Assembly: GCF_000002235.5 (NCBI RefSeq)
Contig: NW_022145597.1
Coordinates: 25,312,423 to 25,376,422, forward strand
Source: Strongylocentrotus purpuratus
Lineage: Eukaryota > Echinodermata > Echinoidea > Camarodonta > Strongylocentrotidae
Direction of reading: 5' to 3'
Length of the DNA: 64,000 nucleotides
Part shown: in pieces, positions 1 through 12,904 of the stretch
Position numbering within the stretch: position 1 is the stretch's first letter
How the letters are laid out: the number at the start of each line of letters is the position of its first letter
The notes under the pieces: model-generated
Seen by the model: the letters and a program-made list of their open reading frames with translations, nothing else
The model's database searches: none
Told to the model about the DNA's origin: nothing
Translations under genes and position numbers: made by a program

Positions 1-656
1 GTTTTAATCATCATGAATGCATGCAGTTATAATACATGTAAAGACTATTCACCTCACTATATAGAAATGTGTAATAGCATTAACATGTAATGTGAAGGGG
101 AGGCCTATTATGGACAAATATTGAGAGTGTATCAAACACCCCCGGTGTGTAAAGTCAATTTTGTGTATGTACGAGCCGGACTTTGGTGCGTGAAAAGTAC
201 CTCTTTACCGGACATTTTGGTAACACGCATGCGGTCATTCCGACCCCGGAGTGGGGGGGGGGGGGGGCGGGGGCCCGCCAAATTCAAGGGGAACGGGCTT
301 GAGTTTTGAAAAAATGAATACACCAATAAATAAAGTTAAATGTCGCCATCTATTGGCAAACTATGATACATGCATAAGGTAACTCTATGTTCCTTCTATT
401 CTAATAATACTTTTTTTTTTTAAGGATTGATGAAGTCAAGTAGACACATTAATTTGAACTTAAGAAATAAAATGTATTAAGAAACATTACAAGTGATTAA
501 ATAAAACATAAACATAACAACACTTTTAAATCAGTATTGGGGGAAGTTTTGACCCTCTCCCTCTCTAATGAGTGGACAATGACGTTTTCGACCAGTATAA
601 TATATTTTGCATATTATTCCGAGAGGATCAAGATATTATGGTATGTTTTTGAGTGA
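1..656. other. AT-rich non-coding DNA with a poly-G run
   Basis: No exon-like open frame is visible. A poly-G run lies at about 249-267 and a T run at about 410-421. The small open frames here run through the G tract and look like chance. Most likely intergenic or intronic. Confidence 0.6.
344..356 (-). promoter_or_regulatory. CTCF-like motif (weak candidate)
   Basis: The minus strand reads CCAATAGATGGCG, close to the conserved bilaterian CTCF core CCASYAGRKGGCR. A 13-bp match can arise by chance in 64 kb, so this is only a candidate. Similar motifs occur near 26366 and 33912. Confidence 0.25.
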
Positions 657-670
657 TATTTATTTACAAA

Positions 671-822
671 ATGGGGTGCGAATTAATATCAGTAGCCTCG
701 TTACCGGAAGGACCCAGGTTCGAAACCAAATCAATGCGCTAACGCTTTTGGGTAACTTAATGCATTAATTTGGTTGCTTACTGGTCTGTACACGCTTTTT
801 TAGGAGTCGGGTAAAACAACCC
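671..822 (+). mobile_element. tRNA-derived SINE, degenerate copy
   Basis: The box-B-like GGTTCGAAACC is clear near 718, followed by a tRNA-unrelated body and the tail GTCGGGTAAAACAAC. The same order of box B, body and AGTCAGGTAAAA tail occurs at 8697-8917 and 27582-27785, so this is a third, older copy of one family. Box A is eroded here. Confidence 0.6.
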
Positions 823-2589
823 AACTAAATCTGTATATACATTTGTAGGGCTACGTTTATAAACGATATGTGGCACCTTTTTTCTCATTTCATAGGGAAA
901 TTCTATAAGACCCATCTTGTAACATAAACTTTACATAATTTGCACAGTTAAGGGGAAGGTAATGATTACATTTTGTCTCTGTTGATCGTTATGTTACTTT
1001 TGATACAGAATCATTTCAATTTAATACAGTTGTTGTATTCAAATGCAGTTTCATTTATTTATTTATGTTATTTTGCATCCATTTGAAGAAAAATAGAAGT
1101 ACATAACCGTCTTGTCTATTACATGACAGAAACTTAATATTAATTTTACTGTTGTAAACAACAGGGTAAATTATTACCATCAGGAATATATTTAACAGCA
1201 TTTTATGGTGTGCTCGATCTTACAGCATTAGATATAATATTATGTGTGCTAATATATAGTCTTACAGTATTGTAGATTAAAGTTATCATTATAATCACTT
1301 TAATCTTAAATGCTTAATTCGAAGTATTTTCACGGTAAAATGCATATAATCATTTGTTAGTATAAGTTAACATCTACGGAAATTTACTGGCAGCTGGTTT
1401 CCAAGTACATTCATTGCATCACTTTATGAAGCTATTTTCATTTTCATATTTCATATTGACAAAAACAAAAATTAGTTGAAACAAGGATAATGAATAATAC
1501 TGTAAATATTACGAGGATTTAAATAATAGATATTGTATTTTGTATTTTTTGATACTCATTTTTTGTTTGTATTGTTTATTTAGGATTGAATGATTCAATG
1601 TTCTGTTTGATATTTTGTGACTTTATTTATACTACTTTGCTTCAAAATAGGTGTATGTAGCCTATGTGTATGTATATACATTTGAAGACATATATTTCAA
1701 ATTATCTTGTAAACAAATATATAATTCTAAATAGTCCACACACATAGTTAAAATGTTTCGGAATTTATTAACAATGTTCTTAATATTAACGATACTGTAA
1801 CACGATATGTAAAAACACTCTTGTTTATATTGTTAGAAAAATCTTTGAAATTAATGTTACATTCATTTTTGTATGAAGCTTGATTGAAATAAAATATAAA
1901 ATTAAAAGTTCATAGTGGAGACAAAGGTTGTTTGGTTCTTCCTTTTTGTTTGAATATTGTTATATCTGATGTTATTTTTTTTTTTTCGGTATTTAAAAAA
2001 AAATGTTTATGTAGTAGTTGTAGTATTAATGTAGTAGAATAGTTTATTAAAGCAACTGCAAAGTGGTAGCCCGAGAGCTGAATTACATTTCAAGTTTTAC
2101 AAGCTCAGATTAAAAAAACATTTCAACAAAACTTAGAAACAGACAAGTACAAATAATACACATTAAAATAGATTACAACGTATTACATATTTCATACCAG
2201 GTCCTGCAAGAGATTGCAGTTACAAATAGTATAAATTCGTCATTATTATATTATTTTATGATTATTGTTAAGTGAGAAATATTCATATTTCAAATAGAAA
2301 ATGAGGATGATTAATTGAGTTTATGGCAAGTAAATACTGAAGATTTGTGCGATGGAACCTGTTTACACCTTTGAGAAGAATAGTTCTTCTTACTACGATA
2401 TTACGACTTGGGGAAAAAAAACATTAAAGCATCCATGTTTGATTTCAAACTATAATATACTGTGAAGTATATGCCTTTTCATAATGCTGCTCGATAATGT
2501 AATTCAACACAGTCAAAAACAATATATGAGGATTTATCGTAGAAACATATTTAAGAAATATTGACAGAAAGAGCAAGTGTCATGGATAG
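823..2589. other. AT-rich non-coding stretch
   Basis: Strongly AT-rich, with many A/T homopolymers (for example T-rich 1975-1986 and A-rich near 1996). No splice-flanked open frame, inverted repeat or tandem array was seen. Confidence 0.6.
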
Positions 2590-2783
2590 AACAGTCTAAA
2601 GAGTGAGAGAGAAAGAGCGACAGGGAGAGGGAGAGGGAGAGAGTGAGATTATAAGGGAAAAGAGATATTGAAAGAGAGAGAGAGAGAGTGAGAGAGAGGG
2701 GGTGAAATTAGAGAAAAAAGAAGAAGGAAGAAATGCAGAAGAGGGGGAGAGAGAGAGAAAGAGAGAGAGAGGGGGGGGGGGGG
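2590..2783. repeat. (GA)n / purine tract
   Basis: GAGA- and GGGAGA-type purine-rich sequence, nearly free of pyrimidines, ends in a G run at about 2769-2782. This is an imperfect microsatellite. Confidence 0.85.
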
Positions 2784-3517
2784 TAATGAGAAGAATGGAA
2801 CAGATGGAACTGGGAAGACATGGAGAAGAAGAATCAGATGAAGGTAAGACGATGAAGGAAAAGCAATTAGATGTGTAGTAACAAAGGAAGTTATTTATTT
2901 ATAGAAAATATCAGAGTAAATTTCAAAGTTTCCTATACAGAAAAAAAAACATTGGAATTTCTCAAATATACATGACTAAGATCATAACAGAATGTACGCG
3001 CAAAAACTTAAAATCTGTAGGGAAATAAGACATGGGAACGTGCGTAACTAAGAGAGAATGCACCAGTTAGCCAATTAAAACACAGACTTTTCTATATTGA
3101 TTCATAAAAATGGGGATTACTTGAACTTATATTTATATATTGACATTAGTGCAGTACCACTAGAGCAAGAGCAGGCATATAATTTGAATAAGTGTTATGA
3201 AATCAGGCAGGAACCAAAGGAAGTTATGGCTTGTTATGCATTGTTCAGTTGCCTGGTGAAATACGGGGTTGGGCTTTTTCTGTAATGTTCTGTTTTTTAC
3301 TTTGTTTCTATACAAATACTTGGCCGTGTGTTTTTCCGTTGCAAACGTGCAGTTCGTACCAGTTTGATCCGTCAAATTTGAGTGCTTTCTTTGTAAACTT
3401 GAGACAGATATCTCGGCGAGCATGGAGAGTTTGAAGCTTGGTCATTGATAGGGCATTTGGATACTAGGATGTTCAATATCTTCCTAGGATAATTATCTCT
3501 TTAAAAAATATTTGTAT
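2784..3517. other. Non-coding stretch without recognised elements
   Basis: Moderately AT-rich. Short open frames on both strands (62-87 codons) overlap each other and lack homology cues or convincing splice sites, so none is called as a gene. Confidence 0.5.
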
Positions 3518-3745
3518 TGGGGGGGGGGGGGGGGGGGGGGTAGTGAGCACATTTTTTTGTTTTTTGATCCTCAAAAAAAAAATTCAATTTGCACCCCCCC
3601 CCCCCCCTTGAGCGCCAGGGGGGGGGGGGGGGCCCAAAAAGGTAAAAATCACGTGATTTTACATGATTTTTTTCTCAAGGGGGGGGGGGGAGGGCCCGGG
3701 CCCCCCGCCCCCCCCCCCCCCCCCCCCCTGGATCCGCCACGGCAT
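3518..3745. repeat. Alternating poly-G / poly-C block, probable MITE remnant
   Basis: A long G run (3518-3540) is followed by alternating C and G runs up to a C tract ending near 3728. Between them lies the palindrome AAAATCACGTGATTTT (about 3645-3660). The right edge reads CTGGATCCGCCAC; its reverse complement GTGGCGGATCCAG resembles the end of repeats seen in many animal genomes. Homopolymer lengths may be assembly-limited. Confidence 0.6.
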
Positions 3746-3770
3746 TGGCATTGCATCGACGCTTATGGTG

Positions 3771-4030
3771 GTTGATTGGTAGTGGTGTCTGAAGAGGAGG
3801 AAAAGGAGAAGAAGGAAATGAAGGAAAAGGAGGAGGAGAACTGTCGGTGATGGTGATGATACCACAAGGATAGGATGGGCCGGGCTATTAATGCTGATGG
3901 GGTGTTGGTGGTGGTAGTGGTAGTGATAGTGGTAGTAGGGGTGCATGCCGGGTGGTGGTGGTGGTAGTAGTAGTGGCATCAGTGGAGGAGGAGGGGAGGA
4001 TGCAGAGGAGGTGGTGACGGTTGGGCCGGG
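3771..4030. repeat. GGT/GGA-rich imperfect trinucleotide repeat
   Basis: Tracts of GGAGGA, GGTGGT and GGTAGT follow the poly-G/C block. The matching minus-strand frame is proline/histidine/leucine-rich low complexity and is not called as a gene. Confidence 0.75.
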
Positions 4031-6701
4031 GGGGCACTGGCTCAGTCTAAAGCTGAATGGGCCACTTTATAAGGCAATTGTCAAAACAAAAACAAAAGAC
4101 AAAATTATTCTTATGTTGTAGATAGCATGTAGGAGTATAGCGCCATCTCTTCTCGCTTTTAGGGGCCCCCATTCATAAATGTTATCTTCGCTTCGTTGGA
4201 CACGTAATATAAGAAATTGTGTATACGTACGTAGCTAGCTAGCTAGTACCTGTACAATGTACACACACGAATTTCGATCGCATCGTAAACACGTTAACGG
4301 AATGTAGTGAAATCTGGATGTGGATTGTATAGCGATCTGGTTGATTTTGCGTGTTTATCATTCTGAATCCCAAGTTATTGCTTTCTAGTTGGGACCTGGA
4401 AATACAAAGGCTAAGTTTAGGTAAGTGACTCGTATTTTTCTTGTGACAATGTCAAGAAAGCAAGGTGAAAGTAACGATAACACAGCGGGTAGCTGACGCA
4501 GATTATGGTCCTGTCGCACGCCTGACCTGCCCCGTACGTTGCTGTTGTGCTGTTGATACCTTGTGCCAAGTGTGTTGGCCGTCGTTGGCAATGCAATGTG
4601 GAGGTTTGAACGGACACGCATGAGTAATTTTTACCGTCCTTCGACCTATGTATTTAATGTTACCAAATTTACCAATTTCTTTAGTCAGCTTATGCAAGTT
4701 TTGGTGTTTTTTTTTTGCCTTGGAATGGATCTTGTCTCACCAGATCTGTATTGACAAATCATTGAAAATGTTTAGTGATCACATTTGGAAGAAAAAAAAG
4801 GGGGGGGGGGGCTGAGCTGACTCCTTTTGTTTTCTTTTGCAGAATTTATTGATTTTCATAAAGTTTTTGCAGTTAAATAAAGGTATTGATCATTGTGTTA
4901 CAGTTAGTGGGGTATGATTATAAGTTTACATTGACTTGTAGATATATTTGTAAAGTTTTATTGTACTTGGATCTAGACCCTGAAATTGAAATTGTTTTTG
5001 ACAATGTTTGAGTCGTTGCCCTTGTTGGGAATTTAATTTTTTTTTTATGACTGTAAACTCTACTTTCGTTCATATGCATTATTCATTTTGTTGAAGAATA
5101 TACATATTAAACATTCATGTAGTAAAGAGCTTCTTAAATTTGATCAAACATCTATCGGTATTCGGTAGGGCAAAACTGCAAGGAAATCAATATTTCATAC
5201 ATTTGAAAGAAATCTGATGGAAAACTCATCAGTTGTAGCCCTAAAAAGCACCCATACCCCTGTGTGAAACTGAAGAGTGGTGTAATCAAAACCTTAGTTA
5301 TTTATTGATAATCACCCATTCCTGCACCCAACAAACTTTGCAAATTACCTTTCAGAGTTTGCTAGTACACGTAGACTCTTCTTTTTTACTCATACAAAGT
5401 TCTGGGAAATCTGTCAAGAATTTAACCCCCAAAAGGTGAAATTTTGATACTGGAGTGGAGTGACTAATTGCAATTTGCTTAACCTTCCACTGTTCCACAT
5501 GTTCCTGATGATGATGAGCTGACATGCAATTTACATTACAAAATTGCTGACCTCTCATGAGAGTTTACAATGTTGGTTGTGTCGGAAATGAAAATACATG
5601 TACATGTAGGTGTTTTCACTATGCCAATTTAATACTCACCGTACGATAATTGCGATAAGTTAAGTGTACCAAGGCACATTGGAAATTCAAGATTACTATT
5701 ACCGGTATTAATAATTTGGTATGTACACATACATGTAAGTATCAAATGGTGAAAACGCAAATTTATTCAAATGTACATGTAGTTGATCTACCAAATGAAT
5801 TTGAAAGAAAATAGAAGGAAAGAAAAAATTAGGAAATCTAGAGAGTTCAGAGTTGTTCTAAACTTCTAACCAGCAGAACAGGGAGGCTACATGCACACTG
5901 AGTCCCATCTGTATAATTTTGCCCCTCAAGTTTCCTGCAGACATCATGGATACGTTTTCGGAGTCTGTTTTCTTTTTATTCAGTGCACATGAAACAATTT
6001 ACCCAATAGGGGTGATACCGCCCGCATCCCTTTCGCCCCTGCCTCCTTTAGTATGCTGTTTGATGTACAAACATGTTGTTTAAAATTGCTCTTTAGATTT
6101 TAATTTTCTTTTTATGGGAATTACAAAGACTGCAATGGTTCAGAAATAGTTGCCATTTTTTTAGTGTCAAACAAACATGTTGAATTCTCTATGAAAATTT
6201 GTCTTGTAAAAGTTGTAAGTGACCCTATAGTGGTGTACATGTACATGTATATAATTTTCATAAGTTGCAGGCATCTTTAATAGAAAAACATCAAATATTT
6301 TATATTAAATAACATGGAAGGTCCTTCCGCTCATGATCTTAAAAAGCCGAGACAGGAATCAATCTTACTTTGCCCAAGCCCTGACTCCTGCAGAGCTCAT
6401 TCCCTACATTGGGGGACTGTTATTAGGATTCTTGAGTTCCTTTAAGATTCAAGAGTCAAAATGTATTACACATTCAGGTTTTGGAAGAGAGAAAACTGGG
6501 CTTAAAAGAGCGGAGTTTGCCGGGAGGGACTAACAGGCAAACTTGACTTTCACATGTACCCTATGCAGGGTCGAGCGACCCCGACTGACCCCTTGCTTTT
6601 GTTGGTATTGTTTGGGTCCCAGCGCAGCCAGCCAGCCACTGTGCCTATCTGTGCTCTGCAGGTTTTCTCTCTTTCTTTATGTCTTTCTTGTCTCCCCTCC
6701 C

Positions 6702-6712
<11 letters not shown>
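4031..6712. other. Non-coding stretch
   Basis: Mixed AT-rich DNA with a G run at 4801-4811 and the first clear TACATG palindromes at 5597-5610 and 6236-6249. Overlapping small frames at 4385-4754 occupy both strands and look like chance. No exon is supported. Confidence 0.5.

Positions 6713-6748
<36 letters not shown>
6713..6748. repeat. (CT)n microsatellite
   Basis: An almost pure CT dinucleotide run. The serine/leucine frames on the plus strand and arginine/glutamate frame on the minus strand are products of this repeat. Confidence 0.95.
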
Positions 6749-6751
<3 letters not shown>

Positions 6752-8696
6752 CCCTCTCCCTCTAATTCATAGGCTCTCCTGAATACTGTACATGTAAAGT
6801 ACATGCATGGATATCCACTCTCCTCTCCCCCCTCCCCATAGACCTACAATGTATTTTTAGTCAGTACTTTTAGTCATTCCTATGTATGTGGACTACAGGT
6901 TCTCAGATTTGTTTGCTAGGAATTAAATTTACATGTATGTATGCAGCAAACAACAACAATAACACCAAAAACAAAAAAGAGCATTATAATAGCCATACAG
7001 TGTACATGTACATGTAGTAACTTAATAAGTACATATGATACATACAGGGGTGTACTTAAAAACAAGAAGTATTTTTCTGTAACATCACTAAAAGCTTACA
7101 AGTGCAAAACAAGCTAAAGAAAAGTGGTTGAAAAGTATTTATTAAGCACATTTTCTATTGAAACTTGGAATAATAATTGACAGCAAGTATGTAAATACAT
7201 GTAAGCCGTACATACAGTGTACAGATGTGTACAGTACTAACAATTAACATACTCAGAATGTTTGTATCTAGAATAACAGTACATGTACCATAGACCATAA
7301 TTTATGAATGTACTATTAAAGCTTGAGTTCCATGTGCCAATATTCTCAACCAAAGAGAAACTACAGCAGGTTTGCTAACATTTCTTCATAATCTTTCAAA
7401 TAATGTGAAACGGTGCAGATGGTTTACTCAGTCTTTATCATCTTGTGAGGTCCTCCATTGAGTGGACAAAATACAAAAACATATCACCCCCAGAAAATAT
7501 TTTGCAGCCATAATAGGCCTCTTGGGGGGAAAGTTGCCATATGAGCCATCTAATGGGAAAACCTGACTATCTATTTCTTCATGCTTTGCTCCAAAATATA
7601 TGGTGTGCTGAGAGTGATAAGGGGTGTCATTATTTCTTTTCAAATTTCAGGATTTATTAAAAGTTTGTAACTTTTTATCTTTGTAGCCAGATGGCTGAAT
7701 TATGACAGTTGTTTACGGATAATTGAAAATAAACTAGATTTGCAATATACAAAAGTAGAATTACAATGAGATTGAGAATGTGTGTATTAAAAAGATCAAG
7801 AAATTGAAATTTTAGCAACTTTTAAATTGTACATGTACTGTAAACACAGACTTCACATCTTCTGTATCTCAATAGATGATACTGTACTTACTGTACAGGT
7901 GTATGTCACAGGCATAATCCACACAGGAAGAACATTTATGGAAAATATATAAGAAGAACATTTATGATGTATTCAAATTTCAAAACGGGTCTACACACAA
8001 GACATTGTAAGAATATGCAATTAAATACAAAAGTCACTAGTATTCATTTCATTTTGGGGGAGGGGGATCAGCTTATTCCATACATGTACATGTACATGTA
8101 CAGGTGTATGTTTAATATCGGCTTTACACAGGCTTTGGTCAAGCACAAAAAGTATAGTTGAGCAGTTATCTCAGCAAGTGCACACTCATATTACATGTAC
8201 TGAAAAGTGCTGTCCAGTTGAGCAGCGTTCACTCGATACAATATTTCTAGCACCAGTAAATCCTGGTTCTTTCAACGGAATGGGGGCTCCACTGTTTCTA
8301 CATAGCTAGTGCTATTCTCCCGACATCCCCTTCATCAATCAGATGGCGTAGCCCCAGGGCATGCGCCAAGTTCACATGGATGATAGATGGACAAGCGACG
8401 ACTAGCCAGCCTGTAGGGGGACAATCATGCAGACGGGTGCCCAGGTCACGGGTGCGGTGGAATGGAATACCATGAATGGATGAATCTGAATTAATAAATC
8501 AGATTTTTAGGCGTAAATTGCAGGATTGGAATGATACATGTACTCTGGGGATTCTGTGTGTTTCACTGCAATTCGGTGTACACTTTACATGTAGGTTTGT
8601 GTTGGTTTAGAAGTAGATTTATCACATTGTGGCCTGTACATGTACTTGAAATACATGTGCAGTGAACATATTAAACATCTGCTCATGATAATATTC
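6749..8696. other. Non-coding stretch rich in TACATG words
   Basis: No gene seen. The palindromic word TACATGTA occurs repeatedly, as near 7007-7017 and 8081-8102. AT-rich sequence otherwise. Confidence 0.5.
8081..8102. repeat. (TACATG)n short tandem repeat
   Basis: More than three uninterrupted units of the self-complementary hexamer TACATG. This is one of the longest runs of a word scattered throughout the window. Confidence 0.9.
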
Positions 8697-8917
8697 GAGG
8701 TGAGGCAAGATGGCTCAGTGGTAGTCGAAAGAAGTAGTCTCATAACTGGGAGGACCAGGGTTCAAAATCAAGTGGATTCGCTAATTCACTTTGGTGAGGC
8801 ATTTATTTATCACCAAGTCCCTTAGAGCGGATTTAAAGACGTACTGTAAAGTCCTCTGGTTGCTAACTTGCAAGCACACACACATGTATGCTTTCTTAGC
8901 AGTCAGGTAAAATAAAC
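8697..8917 (+). mobile_element. tRNA-derived SINE
   Basis: The tRNA-like head holds box A GATGGCTCAGTGGTAG (8709-8724) and box B GGGTTCAAAATC (about 8758-8769). A body and the tail TTAGCAGTCAGGTAAAA follow. It matches the copy at 27582-27785 in order and wording. Such SINEs are Pol III transcribed and mobilised by LINEs. Confidence 0.8.
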
Positions 8918-9055
8918 CATCAAACTATCAATCCAAAACGCTGTTTTTCACCCAAATTTAAAATGACCTACATTGTACATGTAGATGACTGTAAAAGCCC
9001 AAATGCCAACATTTTCTCATAGGAGAGGAAAGGGGAGACATGCACAGACCAGAAG

Positions 9056-9090
9056 TACATGTACATGTACACTGTACAGTGTACATGTAT
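9056..9090. repeat. TACATG/GTACAC palindromic cluster
   Basis: Consecutive GTACATGTAC and ACTGTACAGT words form a self-complementary stretch that could extrude a hairpin. Confidence 0.85.
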
Positions 9091-10019
9091 TTTTTTATTT
9101 TTTATTTATTAAAACATATATATACAGGATAAAACCAAACGATAGAGGCAAAGCTGTACATTTACATGTAGGCAATTCAAGTGTACATAATGTATATGAA
9201 CTACAAGTAAGAACCTACATTATACATTTTACTTGTAGGCTATACTCATGCCAAAATGAACAGACAAAACCCTTTAAGGATTTGGGGGAGACTGAGAATG
9301 CACAGGGAAAAAGGTTGAATAAGAATTTTAATGCCTCCTGCAATAACTACACGTGTAAAGCGTCCCAATTCCCTTTCATTCCACCAACCTCATTTAGCCT
9401 TACGAAAACAGACATTTCAGCAAACATGAAATCGGTAGGGTCGGAAGAAGCAGTGTGTTGTACGACATGGCTCATGCCCCTATTCACTCGTCCCCCATGG
9501 GTCAACGGTATTACCCCATGAGTTCTTTTCAAACTCCCACCCTCCCTTCTGTGACCCGGTTTGCTGGGCGCTGGCTGTCTTGCATTATAAACTCGGGAAC
9601 GGGATTTACTGCGATCCAATTTAGTTTTGTCCCCGGGCATCATGCAAGTTCATAATAACACCAGGGCTATAACCAGATTTCATTTCCCACATTTTAATGA
9701 TGGAACTTTCTTTCTCTTTTATCACCTTCTACATACATGTACATGTATATCACCTCATTTCTCTCTCTCTCTCTCTCTCTCTCTCCCTATCTTGACTTTC
9801 CTTGTTTACATCAATCAATTTTTCTTTCCCAGGTGCCTATCTGTTTCTTTATACCATTTTCCCATGTGTCAAGGTTGTGGTTTTGGGGTAGGAATTATGT
9901 GTTTAACATTTAGCTTTGTGTTTGGAATAGTCTGTTCGTCTGTCAAGAAATAAGTGCCTTCGTTATATTGATTTGTTTACTTAATACACAATGTAGCTCA
10001 AAGCCTACATATGGACATG
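9091..10019. other. Non-coding stretch with a (CT)n tract
   Basis: A CT microsatellite lies at 9760-9786. A 178-codon frame (8985-9521) crosses the TACATG cluster and shows no domain, and a 98-codon frame overlaps it on the other strand. Neither has convincing splice sites. The GC-richer part at 9440-9640 is the only place that looks mildly unlike its surroundings. Confidence 0.4.
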
Positions 10020-10020
10020 T

Positions 10021-10125
10021 ACAGCCAAACCTGTCTATAGAGGCTACCCAAGGGGAACGGAGAAAATGGCCACTGTAGACAGGTGGCCTTTAAAGAGAGG
10101 TGGCCACTGAGCCAAGTTTGACTGA
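10021..10125. mobile_element. Short MITE, CAGTCAAACCTGT family
   Basis: The left end ACAGCCAAACCTGTCTATAG mirrors the right end GCCAAGTTTGACTGA, with internal repeats of GTGGCCACTGTAGACAGG type. Copies of the same family lie at 23401-23583 and 30577-30764. CAGT-starting ends next to TA are typical of Tc1/mariner-type MITEs; that class is inference. Confidence 0.65.
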
Positions 10126-10540
10126 ACATATACATGTACAATTGTACATGAAGGCAGTGAAAAAATACACGGGGGCTCCGGGTGAAATAGCCCCCGAAAT
10201 GCCCAAAAGAGCCCCCGAAATCAGAAAAGAGCCCCCCAAAATTTGCATAGAATTCAATGCAAAACAAATTTTAGAATGTTATTTTCATGCAGGCAAGGTT
10301 GAAAAGTAGCCCCCGAAAAATAAATATAATTTTTTTCCCTGCATGAAGGCCTTTACATACTGGACATGTGCATGTACATTGTAAGTACTTCAAAGTATTT
10401 TCCCTCTCACATTACCCATGCCATGGCTCAATCAATGCACCATTTCTGAAGATTCCCAAACTTTTTAGTGCATCCATGCATGCTATAAAGTTAGAACATC
10501 TTCACATCTCTTTCATAAAGATTCCTGCACAAAAGATAGT

Positions 10541-10672
10541 GGCCCGAATTCACAAAGCAAGGTTTGAGCTCAGACCAAGGTTTGAGCTCAAACCTCCTTT
10601 TGTTCCGCCAAACCTCCTTTTGTTATTTACAAACCTGGTTTGAGCTCAAACCTTGCTTTGGGAATTCGGGCC
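10541..10672. mobile_element. 132-bp MITE with GGCCCGAATTCACAAAG ends
   Basis: The left end GGCCCGAATTCACAAAGCAA is mirrored by the right end TTGCTTTGGGAATTCGGGCC. The AAGGTTTGAGCTCA motif recurs inside, so nearly the whole element can fold back. A relic end of the same family lies at 14299-14324. No target duplication is obvious. Confidence 0.75.
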
Positions 10673-11730
10673 AATGGGTGGAACTGGTATATACATGTAT
10701 TAAAGAAGATGATTCTGAACTATAGACCTGAATGACTGATACTAGATATATGTAGATGAAATTATTTAATATTCCTGCACTAAATAGTATGGGTGGGGCT
10801 ATTGGATGAATGAGGATTCAAAAAGATTCCTGCGCAAGACATTATGGGTGGGACAGATAACAGGATGATGTTGAGACAAAAATTGCCCCATTTCTAGTTT
10901 ATACAAGTACTTTTCCAAATGTTTTTATGGTTTAATAGGGTGATGACATTATGTTGTGACACCCTACTTTCAACACAGAGTCTGTTAGAAAAGAAAACAA
11001 GTTTTCAAGAAAAAATGGTGTCATGGTAACAACATATTATTCAGAAATAAAATACATGTACATGTACAGTACATAAAAATTTGATGATACTGCAGAATAT
11101 TTGATACTGTTGCAATTAAGAAGTACTGGTAGTGCAATGTTATTACTTCACCTCACTGTTCAACTTCAATAAATTCTGATGTAAACATTTTTTTAGGGGA
11201 ATAGTGTAATCCTGTTAAAATTATGCCCTGAAAGAATTATTCATCATTACATGTAGAAACATGAACTTACAATGTCAAATTGATACTATTGTGTCTACTA
11301 CTCAGTGAATTTACCTATCGACATGTAAACTTACAAATAGCCTACCGGTATACCAGATACGACTAGTCCAACCAGAATTTGGGCTCGATCTATACTGTAG
11401 GACTTACACCCCTACATGTACCTCCCCCCATCCCCCCCCCCCCCCCCCCCAATTCACATACACAAACACATCCAAATTATGTATTTTTTAGAGAAAAAAA
11501 CTCTTTTGAAGCCAATTCAGTGAAATACAAATTATGTTAACTATAGCCTCGGCTACAAACACACTGCACTGCTCTGCTGGCCATTTTTCCAAGGGATAAT
11601 TTATCCACGCTGAACCGATTTTGAAGTCATCTATCATTTATAGCAAGGAATTTGTTTTATTTTCATAAATCATTCCCTCCAGGGATTGATTTATTAATCC
11701 TCAAATCCTTCTCGGACTCACACCACTCTG

Positions 11731-11732
<2 letters not shown>
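10673..11732. other. Non-coding stretch with a C run
   Basis: Contains direct repeats of ATTCCTGCAC...TATGGGTGG at about 10770 and 10828 and a C run at 11432-11450. No gene seen. Confidence 0.5.
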
Positions 11733-11786
<54 letters not shown>

Positions 11787-11834
11787 CCTTTCTCTCTGTT
11801 TCTCTCTCTCTCTCTCTCTCTCTCACTCTCTCTA
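11733..11834. repeat. (CT)n microsatellite
   Basis: About 100 bp of CT repeats broken by a few CCTTT and TGTT interruptions. Open frames across it are low-complexity artefacts. Confidence 0.95.
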
Positions 11835-12904
11835 CCTCTATCTCTCTTTACCTCTAACCCAATTATACTCATATTCCGAATGAAAGAGTTGATCTTTCAT
11901 ATTTTTGACATTCTTTCATTTGTAACGATTTTTGAGGTATCGGTCGCTCGGCTGTTTTTGAAAGGAGAACGAGGTGTGAAACGTCTCAAAGTGTCAAAAT
12001 TCTGACAATTGTAAATGTAGCAAGTTAATCATTTTGAAGGTTCATGTGAATGATAATACACAAAGGCAAACTTATTTCTTGTCTGAATCTATAGAGAAAG
12101 AACAAGTCAGAGGGAGTTCTGTGTGTGTCAATGAAATTTCGATACATGTATTTTAATACCCAAAATGCTTTTGGATCATGCTACATGTACATGTACATAT
12201 GTGAATACAATTGGTGATTGAATTATTTTAAAAAACAGGGAGGTCTAGCCTATTATGTTCATTACATCAATGCTACAGTGTACAATGTATGAAGCAGGGC
12301 AGAACTTAAAAGCCATTTGCATCTTTTTTAATTTTGGTTTATATAGATCTATTTATTTTTATATTGCTGCTATTTTTGCAATATTGGATTAACATGGGAT
12401 GCATGAGTTCAGAATGATAATTGAATTGAATTGAATTGAATTGAATTGAAAATTTATCGTCCCTTTCGGGAAATTCTTTTTTCACTGGTTTACAGTCTTT
12501 GTACATATATACATAATACAAGAACAATACATTACAATAATTATCAAATGTACATCGTTACAAACGTAGTTACATTCTGAAAATGATTGTTGCAATGGAA
12601 ACGGAACAAAACGAATACATGATTGCAGTATTGGAATAGCGTACATGTGACAGTCACACTTATTTAATCTAACACCACAGCTTGTCATTTGATATGATTT
12701 TACAGTACATGTATTCTAATAGTAATACATGAATCTGATGAAGTGATTCCATCAGTAATATCGCATTTCATCCTCTCCCTTTAAAGCAAAAAATATGGAT
12801 ATTGTGTTTTAAACATCCATTCTAAGTTTTCCATGTGCTTTCATACAGCTCAATCCATTCATGCACCTGATATACATGTACTACAATGTATACATACCAT
12901 TTAC
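11835..12904. other. Non-coding stretch with (GAATT)n
   Basis: A pentanucleotide GAATT run lies at 12420-12450 and TACATG words near 12183-12199. No supported gene. Confidence 0.5.
12420..12450. repeat. (GAATT)n microsatellite
   Basis: Six uninterrupted units of the pentamer TGAAT/GAATT. Confidence 0.9.

Noticed and set aside
3512..3979. Glycine/proline-rich frames on both strands
   Set aside because: Products of poly-G/poly-C and GGT repeats.
8985..9521. 178-codon plus-strand open frame
   Set aside because: It runs through the TACATG cluster, has no domain, and its second half overlaps another frame on the opposite strand; no splice or homology support.
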